Positions 38,786 through 46,520 of a DNA stretch of 64,000 nt are shown here, one piece after another. This DNA comes from a virus. Both the position numbers and the translations under genes were made by a program. The notes under the pieces are model-generated. The model had not been told where the DNA came from. It saw only the letters and a list, made by a program, of their open reading frames with translations, and ran no database searches. The stretch is from positions 1 through 64,000 of the IMG/VR virus record IMGVR_UViG_3300037322_000275; one strand, written 5' to 3'. The stretch's first letter is position 1. Each line of letters starts with the position of its first letter.

Positions 38786-39007
38786 TTACTTTTTTTTAAT
38801 TCTAGCTTGAGCTTCTTTAAGACCTCTACTAAAAGAATCAGACGCGTTTTGATCTTTATTTGCGTCTTTCATTAACTTTTGAGACATTTCAAAATCTTTA
38901 CTTTGATAAGCTGCTTGCTGTTTACTTGAAGCTTCATAGGCGAGAGAATCTCTTTTTTTTTCAGCTTCTTCTCTAGTAAAAAGTTTTTTCTTTTTTGGTT
39001 GTTCCAT
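38786..39007 (-). CDS. Small highly charged helical protein
   Basis: 73 residues, almost entirely Lys, Glu, Ala, Ser and Gln, predicted to be one or two long helices (FTREEAEKKRDSLAYE, then SKQQAAYQSKDFEMSQ). There is no hydrophobic segment and no known motif. The gene stands alone with gaps of 78 and 208 bases on either side. Function unknown; charge and size would fit a nucleic-acid or scaffold-type protein. Confidence 0.5.
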   Translation of the reverse strand: MEQPKKKKLFTREEAEKKRDSLAYEASSKQQAAYQSKDFEMSQKLMKDANKDQNASDSFSRGLKEAQARIKKK

Positions 39008-39085
39008 ATATATAATTATTAATTAATATTTAACATTGCAAGAGTGTAAATCCAGCATTTTTTTCCTAAATAACTGTAAGTTATA

Positions 39086-39640
39086 TTATTCATTGTTTTT
39101 TGCAATTAACTTGCACATATTTATAAAATATTCGTTATTATAAATTCTTTTCATCATATTTATATCCTTATGAACCCACTGTACATTATTTTCAGTATAA
39201 CCAAGAGAAGAATCTATTCTATCTAAAGAGGCTGTATAAGATTTGTCGGAATTTATTATTGGAAATTTTATTTCCATACCACTTAATTTGCATTTTTTGT
39301 TTTGAGATAAAAATAAATTCCATGCAAATTCCTTTGTAATTAAAAGATCTACAGAAGATCTTCTTCCTTTTTCTCCAGTTGCACTTCTTACAATGTGATG
39401 GTTCCAAAAACTTCCAGATATTTCTCCAATACCAGACCAATTATTTGATTGGTTTCCTTTTTTGTTAGCACAACCGCAAGATATTGTAGATCCTTGTCTT
39501 AAATGCGTTAAAAGAACATTAGTTTTATTTCCACATTCACAATGACAAACATACCTGTAATGACCGTTTCTTGTTTTGGAATGTTCTTCAATTACTGTTA
39601 ACTTATTATACACTTGACTAATAGGATTTATCTTTTTCAT
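39086..39640 (-). CDS. HNH-type homing endonuclease-like protein with N-terminal zinc finger
   Basis: 184 residues. The N-terminal half has a Cys-rich DNA-binding element (C32, C34, C36 in VCHCECGNK and C55, C57 in SCGCANK). The C-terminal part contains SLDRIDSSLGYTENNVQWVH, the typical segment of phage HNH endonucleases with the catalytic Asp and Asn followed by the His. It lies next to the ribonucleotide reductase gene, a common target of homing endonucleases, and has its own promoter. Likely a selfish mobile gene (free-standing homing endonuclease). The reductase gene shows no intron. Confidence 0.78.
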   Translation of the reverse strand: MKKINPISQVYNKLTVIEEHSKTRNGHYRYVCHCECGNKTNVLLTHLRQGSTISCGCANKKGNQSNNWSGIGEISGSFWNHHIVRSATGEKGRRSSVDLLITKEFAWNLFLSQNKKCKLSGMEIKFPIINSDKSYTASLDRIDSSLGYTENNVQWVHKDINMMKRIYNNEYFINMCKLIAKNNE

Positions 39641-39654
39641 ATATTATATATTTA

Positions 39655-39692
39655 ACTTACAATATACAAAAAAGATTTCACAAATCCTAATT
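39655..39692 (-). promoter_or_regulatory. Promoter for the HNH endonuclease
   Basis: On the minus strand TTAG (39690-39687) is followed after 20 bases by TATATTG (39666-39660), one base short of the TAnnTTTG box. The stretch TTAGGATTTGTGA matches the extended element found at the other promoters. The HNH start codon is at 39640. Confidence 0.5.
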
Positions 39693-39725
39693 ATTTCACA
39701 TTTATTTTATATGTTACTAGTGTTA

Positions 39726-41588
39726 TTAAATTTCACAACCATTTGGTCCTCCACAAGCTAAGTTATCTGCAAGTACAGTGTTGTCTTCAATTTCTACAAC
39801 TTTAGTTAAATCAACATCTTTCAATGTTTTCATCATATTGTCGTATACTTCTTTAGTACAATCTTCAAATGGAGTTTGTTTATACGTACCACCATTGTAA
39901 GGTAATACAGATAAACCATTATAGTAATCTTTATTTACCCACATCCATTCTCCTACAATTTTCCATTCATCAGGTCTAACAGATACTGTACATGATACAT
40001 TATGAGTGTTTTGACCTTTTAAATGACCATTTTTAACCCATTCTTTAGAAATTAATTTTACTCTTTCTAATGAATCAATTGTAGATTCATATCTTGTTAT
40101 TGCACCTACAGGAGCTTTCTGAGGAACTGTTATAACAGCTGTTGTTTGAGGACTAAAGTATTCATCTTCAACTAATTCTGGGTGATTCAAACTTAAATAT
40201 TGATAAATACTCTCGTTCTTTGCAACCCTCATTCTTCTTAAATAATAATCATTATGCCAAGCATGAATACCTGAAGACGAACCTACAACTAAAGATGTAG
40301 TTCCTGCAGGTTTTACAGCAGTTGTTCTTGTAGCTTGATTAATATTTAGTTCTAATGCAAGTGCTTTGTTTTGTTCAATAACAATTTCAGTAGCTTCTTT
40401 ATAATTTAGTGTTAAATTATATTCTGAAGCAATACCTGTCATTGACACACCTAATAAAGCATCTTTTTCTGTATTTTTTCTCCATATATCACGAAGATAA
40501 TGAAAATCTGTATACGAAGCTTGTAAGGTAGCTATAAAAGAAGCTGCCTGAGCTCTACTGTTTAAGTCTTCTTGAGATTCAATATTTGACATATTAATTT
40601 CTACAAGATTACAGAATTGATTTGGTCTAAGTGCAATTTCACAACAAGGGTTTGTTCCCCAGTCTTTATCATTAGTTAGATAAATTCCTGGTTCACCACT
40701 ACCTGATGCTTCAATTCTTTCCCAGACCTTATCAAATGTTTTTTTGTCAATTTTATGACGTAGCAACGTAACAGAATTATTTGAACGACCTCTTTGTGGA
40801 TTGTTTTCCCACCAATTACCAGCTTTACAATTTAACATTGCATCACTATCTAGATCAAACAAACTAATCATTGCAGCTCTACGAATTCCACCTGCTAATA
40901 CTGCATCTGCAATATGACACTGAATGTCATGACACTGAATATCTGTTAACCTTGTTCCTGTTTCTTTTTCTCTAAGTATTGCTTCAATTTTAACTAAAGC
41001 AATTCTTAAAGGTTCAGGTCCTGGTGCTTTACCACCTGCTGTTACAAGTACTGCGCCCTTAGGTCTAATATCTGATAAATCAAAGTTTACATGTTGTCTT
41101 ATACCACCTGTATAAGATTTAAACAACATTTTTATTGCATCTGCCCAACCAATAATACTATCCTGAACAACATATCTTTTATTTTTTTGATAATCAGGCA
41201 ATCTTATCTCTGGTAATTTTTCTATATGATGATTTTGGACACTATATCCCACACCTGTACCACCCAATAGCAAAAACATCGTTTCACTGAAACTGTGAAT
41301 GCTATCAACTGGTAAAAAAGCACAATTATAGATTCTTGCATTGTTTAATTCTATTGCTCTACCACCAAACTGCAATGAACGCATTGAAGGTAGTACCTTT
41401 TTTGTTATTACATATTCTTTATAAATTTTTTCAATATTTGATTTAAGTTTTGGATATTTTTTAATATGCATCTTCATGTTTCTATCTACTAATTCTTCCC
41501 AAGTTTCCCTCCTTTCTTTGTGAGGTAAAAACTTTGCGTATTTTGTGTAAATAGTAATTTCTGACAGTATTTTTTTATCTAATTCCAA
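39726..41588 (-). CDS. nrdJ: Ribonucleotide reductase, class II (adenosylcobalamin-dependent, monomeric type)
   Basis: 620 residues. The active-site set is intact: C89 (NCAF), the N-x-C-x-E triad N313/C315/E317 in NPCCEIAL, the second redox cysteine expected downstream, and a C-terminal cysteine pair C612/C618 in ACGGPNGC. LGGTGVGYSVQ, RRAAMISLFD and AVKPAGTTSLVVGSSSG match the monomeric B12-dependent ribonucleoside triphosphate reductase family. There is no radical-generating partner gene, which fits class II. It would need host cobalamin. It reduces (r)NTPs to dNTPs and probably works with ThyA. Confidence 0.92.
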   Translation of the reverse strand: MELDKKILSEITIYTKYAKFLPHKERRETWEELVDRNMKMHIKKYPKLKSNIEKIYKEYVITKKVLPSMRSLQFGGRAIELNNARIYNCAFLPVDSIHSFSETMFLLLGGTGVGYSVQNHHIEKLPEIRLPDYQKNKRYVVQDSIIGWADAIKMLFKSYTGGIRQHVNFDLSDIRPKGAVLVTAGGKAPGPEPLRIALVKIEAILREKETGTRLTDIQCHDIQCHIADAVLAGGIRRAAMISLFDLDSDAMLNCKAGNWWENNPQRGRSNNSVTLLRHKIDKKTFDKVWERIEASGSGEPGIYLTNDKDWGTNPCCEIALRPNQFCNLVEINMSNIESQEDLNSRAQAASFIATLQASYTDFHYLRDIWRKNTEKDALLGVSMTGIASEYNLTLNYKEATEIVIEQNKALALELNINQATRTTAVKPAGTTSLVVGSSSGIHAWHNDYYLRRMRVAKNESIYQYLSLNHPELVEDEYFSPQTTAVITVPQKAPVGAITRYESTIDSLERVKLISKEWVKNGHLKGQNTHNVSCTVSVRPDEWKIVGEWMWVNKDYYNGLSVLPYNGGTYKQTPFEDCTKEVYDNMMKTLKDVDLTKVVEIEDNTVLADNLACGGPNGCEI

Positions 41589-41606
41589 ATATTTTGTTTT
41601 AATTTA

Positions 41607-42164
41607 TTATTTTGTGACAACATAGTCACTTTCTCTAAACGTTTCATTTTTGAGTTCTATAAACTCTCCTAATTCTTGATCTACATTAAGTTTAACTCCT
41701 AATCCTAGTTCTATTTCTTTTTTGAGTTTTTCTTCTTTGTATAAAATTTGTTTTAACTTGACTAAAAATTTAATACCTAACGGATTGCCAGAATATACTT
41801 GTCCCCAAAATCTTAAAATCAGTTGTTTTGCATCTGTTTTAAATTCTGAGTATTTACTGTTTTTTAAACAGTAATATTCATGCAAGTATTCTTCTGGAAA
41901 TTTAAATATATAGAGAACTTTATTTCCTAAATCTATGTTTTTTACAAACAGCTCGTTATTTGTGAGCTTGTTTTCATAATGTGTAAACTTAGGATCTTTA
42001 AAGTTAAATTCATATAGTAAACAAAAACAATCTAAATGCTTGCTTTTTTCAACAAACATATAGGTGTTAATTAAAGACGACATGAATTTTATATCTAAAT
42101 CTAAAACTTCCGACATCAAAGGTAATAGATACGACTTTGATTTAGTGTATTTTTTTTTATTCAT
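41607..42164 (-). CDS. Conserved-context hypothetical protein
   Basis: 185 residues, not recognised. It is mixed alpha/beta with aromatic and Lys-rich segments (for example ILRFWGQVYSGNPLGIKFLV) and a Glu-rich C-terminus. There is no TM segment and no metal motif. It overlaps by one base (TAATG) with the PD-(D/E)XK nuclease gene upstream and is 18 bases ahead of the reductase, so it belongs to the DNA metabolism operon. Confidence 0.4.
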   Translation of the reverse strand: MNKKKYTKSKSYLLPLMSEVLDLDIKFMSSLINTYMFVEKSKHLDCFCLLYEFNFKDPKFTHYENKLTNNELFVKNIDLGNKVLYIFKFPEEYLHEYYCLKNSKYSEFKTDAKQLILRFWGQVYSGNPLGIKFLVKLKQILYKEEKLKKEIELGLGVKLNVDQELGEFIELKNETFRESDYVVTK

Positions 42165-43201
42165 TAATTTACTTCTATAAAATCATCATTTAACATTAGG
42201 TTTCCATTACTTTGATAAACTTCTTGACTAAAGTCGTAAAGTTTATTTTTCCAATGATAATAAATTAAGTCAAGATTTTCATCAAGTCCTTTATATTTAT
42301 AACCCGCCTTAGTTGTAAAACCATTAATTGCCGCATTATGCCATTTATCACCTATTTCAAATACGTGAGGAACTTTTTCACCTCTACCTATGAATATAAA
42401 TTTAAATGGTGCAAGTTGGTAATTAATTAAATCTAACTTTCTACAAATACTATCAAATGCTTTAACATATACTGCTTCTTGAAAATAGTAACAATATTTT
42501 ATAAAACTTTTGGTAAATTCGTCAGCTCTTGAAGATCCTGTCTTAATGTCTTCCATATAAACAATTTTATTTGAATGATCTATTGACATTTTGTCAATGA
42601 TTCCTCTTAATGTAAAATTCTTGTATTCATATGTAAACGTGTATTGATAGTGATTTTCAAAAGTATTGTTGAACAAATGCGTTGTGTGTTTGTGATTCAG
42701 TAATAAACTTACACATTCTTGAGCATCATCATTTTCCCTTTGAGTAACTACAACTTTATCTCTGATTTCAGATTTTATTTTAACATAATTCCAAAATTCT
42801 GGTAAATCAAATTTCTTAATTAAAGTTTCATCTAGTTTGATGTTACTCCAAAAAGCATTATGTTTTACAATCTTTAGAATTGTTTCTTTATCTGGTACAG
42901 TGTCATAGTTTTCTAAAACAATATCACATAACGAACCTAATGTTGCTGTTGGCTTGTTATCATCATAGATAACATATGTTTCTTTAAAAACATTATTTCC
43001 TGTAACTCTATCTACTAATAGATCATCACATAGTGAACCAAACCTTAATCCATTTCCATCTGGATTAGATGGTCTAATTAAAGCCTTAGGTCCATTTCTA
43101 TCAAAATCACTAATTCGTGAATAAGAGAGCTTTAAATCAATTTGCTCTTCTTTATTGAGTAATTGACTTAATTTGTTTTCTTCTGTATTTTCTATTTCCA
43201 T
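42164..43201 (-). CDS. PD-(D/E)XK nuclease, RecB/Cas4-like
   Basis: 345 residues. The nuclease core is at 199-241: LRGIIDKMSID (D203), VYMEDIKTG (D218-x-K220) and the QEAVY motif (Q241), the RecB-family arrangement D-(x14)-(D/E)xK...Q. The N-terminal ~100 residues include a GSLCDDLL and a GSLCDIVL helix with cysteines. Such nucleases are common in crAss-like phages and are thought to act in recombination or DNA-end processing. The RusA resolvase lies two genes upstream and the operon continues with RNR. Confidence 0.82.
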   Translation of the reverse strand: MEIENTEENKLSQLLNKEEQIDLKLSYSRISDFDRNGPKALIRPSNPDGNGLRFGSLCDDLLVDRVTGNNVFKETYVIYDDNKPTATLGSLCDIVLENYDTVPDKETILKIVKHNAFWSNIKLDETLIKKFDLPEFWNYVKIKSEIRDKVVVTQRENDDAQECVSLLLNHKHTTHLFNNTFENHYQYTFTYEYKNFTLRGIIDKMSIDHSNKIVYMEDIKTGSSRADEFTKSFIKYCYYFQEAVYVKAFDSICRKLDLINYQLAPFKFIFIGRGEKVPHVFEIGDKWHNAAINGFTTKAGYKYKGLDENLDLIYYHWKNKLYDFSQEVYQSNGNLMLNDDFIEVN

Positions 43202-43454
43202 TTATTACAATTAGTTCAATTACAATGTCCATTAAACTATCTATTTTTTTGTACTGAACTATAGATGTACCATTGTCATATAGAAACTCTTCTTTTTCTA
43301 AACTATTTTCAAATTTTTCATTAATATAATCTAAAAACAAACGAGCTTCATTGTATTTATTATTAATAATATTACCAATAAATCTAATGTACTCTTTTTC
43401 AGTAAATATAAAAATTGATAACTCTTTAATTCTTTGTAATTGTTTTTTTTTCAT
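43152..43454 (-). CDS. Small hypothetical protein
   Basis: 100 residues, unrecognised. A basic N-terminus (MKKKQLQRIKELSIF) leads into a mostly helical body (IRFIGNIINNKYNEARLF) and a basic C-terminus (NRKYRRKQIK). It lies two bases after RusA and overlaps the nuclease gene by 50 bases, unusual for this genome, so its C-terminal end may have been extended by a recent stop shift. Confidence 0.4.
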   Translation of the reverse strand: MKKKQLQRIKELSIFIFTEKEYIRFIGNIINNKYNEARLFLDYINEKFENSLEKEEFLYDNGTSIVQYKKIDSLMDIVIELIVINGNRKYRRKQIKSITQ

Positions 43455-43456
43455 TT

Positions 43457-43897
43457 TTAATTTATTTTAATCCAGACTCCTGGATTTTCTTTATCAATAC
43501 TATATGCATTATTTTCTATTTTTAAAGCATAAGGTAAAACACAATCCATATTATCATCATCAATAATATTATGTGCTGTAAGTAAATCTAAAATAATTTG
43601 AACAATATTATGAAAATCAATTTTTCTTCTGCTATCTCTAACAAAATGAAAACCTATTTCTAGAGGTAACACTTTTCCTTTGATGTTTTTTTCAAACTGT
43701 GTTCTCAATTGTTCAATTAAGTTAGGTCTATTTACGTAACCCTTTACTTCTTGTTTACTTGAAGAATACGATTGTATTCCTAATTTTGTAATGTAAGCTT
43801 TAGAAGTCTTAGACATAAAACTCCCACGACTTGTGTTTATTCTGCTATTTTTTGAAGATGGTACATTAAAAGGTATCCATATTAAGTTGTCATTCAT
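43457..43897 (-). CDS. rusA: RusA-like Holliday junction resolvase
   Basis: 146 residues. The NVPSSKNSR start and the core RRKIDFHNIVQIILDLLT, followed by DDDNMD, match the RusA family D-x2-N...D-x-L...DD motif (acidic residues for metal binding). RusA resolves four-way junctions in recombination and before packaging. The gene has its own promoter at 43915-43952 and is followed by a PD-(D/E)XK nuclease. Confidence 0.85.
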   Translation of the reverse strand: MNDNLIWIPFNVPSSKNSRINTSRGSFMSKTSKAYITKLGIQSYSSSKQEVKGYVNRPNLIEQLRTQFEKNIKGKVLPLEIGFHFVRDSRRKIDFHNIVQIILDLLTAHNIIDDDNMDCVLPYALKIENNAYSIDKENPGVWIKIN

Positions 43898-43914
43898 ACT
43901 GATTATTATTATAT

Positions 43915-43952
43915 TTCTACAAATATAATCAATATAAATGACAATTCCTAAT
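43915..43952 (-). promoter_or_regulatory. Promoter for the RusA / nuclease / RNR operon
   Basis: On the minus strand TTAG (43951-43948) is followed after exactly 20 bases by TATATTTG (43927-43920). The extended TTAGGAATTGTCATTTAT stretch aligns without gaps to the promoter at 5531. RusA starts ~20 bases downstream, giving a very short 5' UTR. Confidence 0.7.
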
Positions 43953-43966
43953 ATTTAATGACTTAA

Positions 43967-44653
43967 TTACCAGATAATTTCTCTAATACCGTCAGATCTT
44001 AATATACTGTTTACTTGATTAAAAATATTGTTTGTATTACAAAGTTCTTTTTCAGTATTTTCAAAAACATAGTGTTTCTTATTGTCAATGTACTTTTTAA
44101 AATGTTCATTACCTTGTTCTAAAAACAAAAATACAATGTTTTCTTTTTCTTCATTAATTGTGTATATAAACTGTCTTACAAAGTTTTTCCAATATTCAGA
44201 ATGATCTTCACCAAATTTCCATGTTAAAGAAGTATTTAGCATTAGAACACCTTGGTTAGCCCACCATTTCATAGTATTGTCAAATTCCTGTGTGTCTTCA
44301 TAAACTGTATCATTTACACAATTTATGATTTTTTTGTTTATGTCAGGAATTATTTGATTTAAATGTACATCAGAAACACCATAAGCTAAACCGTTTGTTA
44401 AATATGTAGGTCTTAAACCAAAACATACAACTTTTAGTTTATCAAAAGGAGTTTTTCTAAAACAATTAAACAACTCTTCTTTCTTTGGATACACATTAAC
44501 ATGATTTTTGTAATATTCATCTATAAAGACAGCAAGATTATTCATATAAGAAGTACAAAGAAGATTTTTAGACAACGGTTTTGCCCAATCTTTCAGCAGT
44601 ACACTGTAATTTGATTTAAATACAGAAGTTTCTAATTTGTGTTCTATTTCCAT
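43967..44653 (-). CDS. Uracil-DNA glycosylase-fold protein with degenerate active site
   Basis: 228 residues. The fold signature is clear: KVVCFGLRPTY (74-84) aligns to the E. coli Ung GQDPYH loop, NGLAYGV to GLAFSV, and WANQGVLMLNTSLT to WARQGVLLLNTVLT (substrate Asn N140 kept). However, the catalytic Asp is replaced by R81, and the HPSPLS loop with its catalytic His is missing, replaced by ENTEKELC. UDG genes are common in crAss-like phages. This one is probably inactive as a glycosylase and may instead bind DNA or a partner protein. It ends just before the RusA promoter. Confidence 0.75.
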   Translation of the reverse strand: MEIEHKLETSVFKSNYSVLLKDWAKPLSKNLLCTSYMNNLAVFIDEYYKNHVNVYPKKEELFNCFRKTPFDKLKVVCFGLRPTYLTNGLAYGVSDVHLNQIIPDINKKIINCVNDTVYEDTQEFDNTMKWWANQGVLMLNTSLTWKFGEDHSEYWKNFVRQFIYTINEEKENIVFLFLEQGNEHFKKYIDNKKHYVFENTEKELCNTNNIFNQVNSILRSDGIREIIW

Positions 44654-44661
44654 AATTAATA

Positions 44662-46500
44662 TTAAATTGTTTCAGAGTCTAAAGCTAGTGGAGAATCAAC
44701 AAAAAGTGATGCTGCTTGATCTGAAAAACCCATAGAAACTAAAGAAGTTTTTCTGGATTTTTGAGATTTCGCACTACTTTGTATGTAGGACGTGAACTCA
44801 TCACTTTCTAATGGTTCATTAGTATTTAAAGATTGTTTAGGATCATAAATACCTGTAAAAAAGTTATTATCTTTTTTACGAACTTCTGTAGGTGTTTCAT
44901 ATCCTGTAGATTTTTCATAATTTAAACCTATAAATCCAATATAATCAGAACCCTTTGAAGAAATATAATTTGAATAATCTGTTTTAGAATAAAAATCTTT
45001 AGAGTCTTTCCAATTAATAAGTCCTCCATTTTTTATTTTTGATTCATCACCAAGGACAAGTCCATGTTTGTTTTGTGATTCTGTGGAAATTCTTCTGTTC
45101 TGCAAGTATTTAAAAAGTGATTTTCTTAAATAACTTTTTGCAATACCATTAGACAAAGAAATATCTATAATTGAAAATATACCTTTTCTTCCGTCAAAAA
45201 AGTTTTTATCTTCTAAAATCTGATTTTGATATTTTTTTACAAAATTAACTAGAATAGAATTTAACAAAATAAAACTTATAATTTTGTCTATATCATATGT
45301 TGGTGTATGAATTCTAAATTCAATTGTTGTTTTGTTTCCAAAAATTAAAGGAATCAAGTTGTGTATGTGATATCTTGTATGCACATTCCATTTTTGAGAA
45401 CCTTGTGGATCTCTTGGATGAACAGATACATTATCTAAGTTACAACCTACCTCATTAAAACTTTGACCTTCTGACAAATATTGATATAAAACATTAAAGT
45501 TTTGATCAATGTTTGTTGGCGTAATTTGAGTATCTAATTTAGAAACTAAAGAATACGCAGGATAAGGTGCAGAATAGTTCTTGTTTTTTAAACCAAAGTT
45601 ATACTTTTTGTAGATTGGAAAATAAGAAAACATTTCATCTTGTATTTCACAAGTAAACTTAAAAAATGCAAGAATAAATTCCTTTGTTCTTGGTATGTTT
45701 CCTAAATGTAAATGTAAGGAACAAGTGTCATCAAATGTTGTTTTTTCATTTAAGATTTCTAATTGGTCAACAACTGTTTGAAGACCTTTTTCACCTCTTA
45801 ATGGAATTGTAACATATTCAATACCTGAAATAGAACCATCTCTTAAGGGAATTAGTCCTACTCTATCTGTAATTCTTTTAGGTATAAATCCTTTAACTGT
45901 CTCAAATTCTAAACCAAAACTTAAATCTTCTAAAACATTTCCATATTTTTTGATATCTTCTGAAATAACACCATCATACAAGTTGTTATAAATCTCTGAA
46001 TAATGAGAAATAAGACCCTTTGAGTCATAAGGTAAACTTGTCTTATATTCAGATCTTGGTGTTGAAATTCTTCCAAATTCTCTTGCTTGTAATCTAGAAA
46101 TGTGGTAGAAGTTACCATCTGCAAGTCTTTCTCTATAGAAATTATTGTTTTTTAAGGAATCCGCATCAAACAGTAATTTTTGTTCTCCGTTTTCTAACGT
46201 TATCACAGATAGTGTTTCTTCTTGTTTAAAGTAACCTTCAACTAAAGAACCGTCTTCATTCACACAAACAATACCTTTTGTTAAGTGAGGTGTTAAAACG
46301 TCGTAACTGTTGATTGTAAAGTTATAGACAATAGAATCAACACCTAAAATTCGATACTTGTTTTTTACTAAATAACAATCTCCTGAATTTTCAATTAATG
46401 GGTCTCCTACTTTGTAGTAGTTTCCATTAATAAGTCTACAGTCTTGTGCTAATTCAGTATTTCCTAGAGGTGTAATCACTCTCTTTTGTTTATCTTTCAT
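44662..46500 (-). CDS. Amidoligase-family (glutamine-synthetase-fold COOH-NH2 ligase) protein
   Basis: 612 residues from ATG 46500, which is 20 bases after the upstream stop; the ATG at 46578 lies inside the upstream gene and its product would begin with an odd aromatic stretch. The amidoligase core appears as FGLEFET (195-201), RDGSISGIEYV (~220-230), SLHLHLG (261-267) and TIEFRIHTPTYD (~392-403), the E-x-E, DGS, HxHxG and EFR motifs of the family. The N-terminal ~190 residues and Ser-rich C-terminal ~100 are extra. Members join a carboxylate to an amine using ATP. Adjacent genes encode a glutamine amidotransferase and another amidoligase type, so it probably belongs to a multi-enzyme pathway of unknown product. 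Confidence 0.8.
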   Translation of the reverse strand: MKDKQKRVITPLGNTELAQDCRLINGNYYKVGDPLIENSGDCYLVKNKYRILGVDSIVYNFTINSYDVLTPHLTKGIVCVNEDGSLVEGYFKQEETLSVITLENGEQKLLFDADSLKNNNFYRERLADGNFYHISRLQAREFGRISTPRSEYKTSLPYDSKGLISHYSEIYNNLYDGVISEDIKKYGNVLEDLSFGLEFETVKGFIPKRITDRVGLIPLRDGSISGIEYVTIPLRGEKGLQTVVDQLEILNEKTTFDDTCSLHLHLGNIPRTKEFILAFFKFTCEIQDEMFSYFPIYKKYNFGLKNKNYSAPYPAYSLVSKLDTQITPTNIDQNFNVLYQYLSEGQSFNEVGCNLDNVSVHPRDPQGSQKWNVHTRYHIHNLIPLIFGNKTTIEFRIHTPTYDIDKIISFILLNSILVNFVKKYQNQILEDKNFFDGRKGIFSIIDISLSNGIAKSYLRKSLFKYLQNRRISTESQNKHGLVLGDESKIKNGGLINWKDSKDFYSKTDYSNYISSKGSDYIGFIGLNYEKSTGYETPTEVRKKDNNFFTGIYDPKQSLNTNEPLESDEFTSYIQSSAKSQKSRKTSLVSMGFSDQAASLFVDSPLALDSETI

Positions 46501-46520
46501 ACTTTTTAGTAAGTTTTTTA

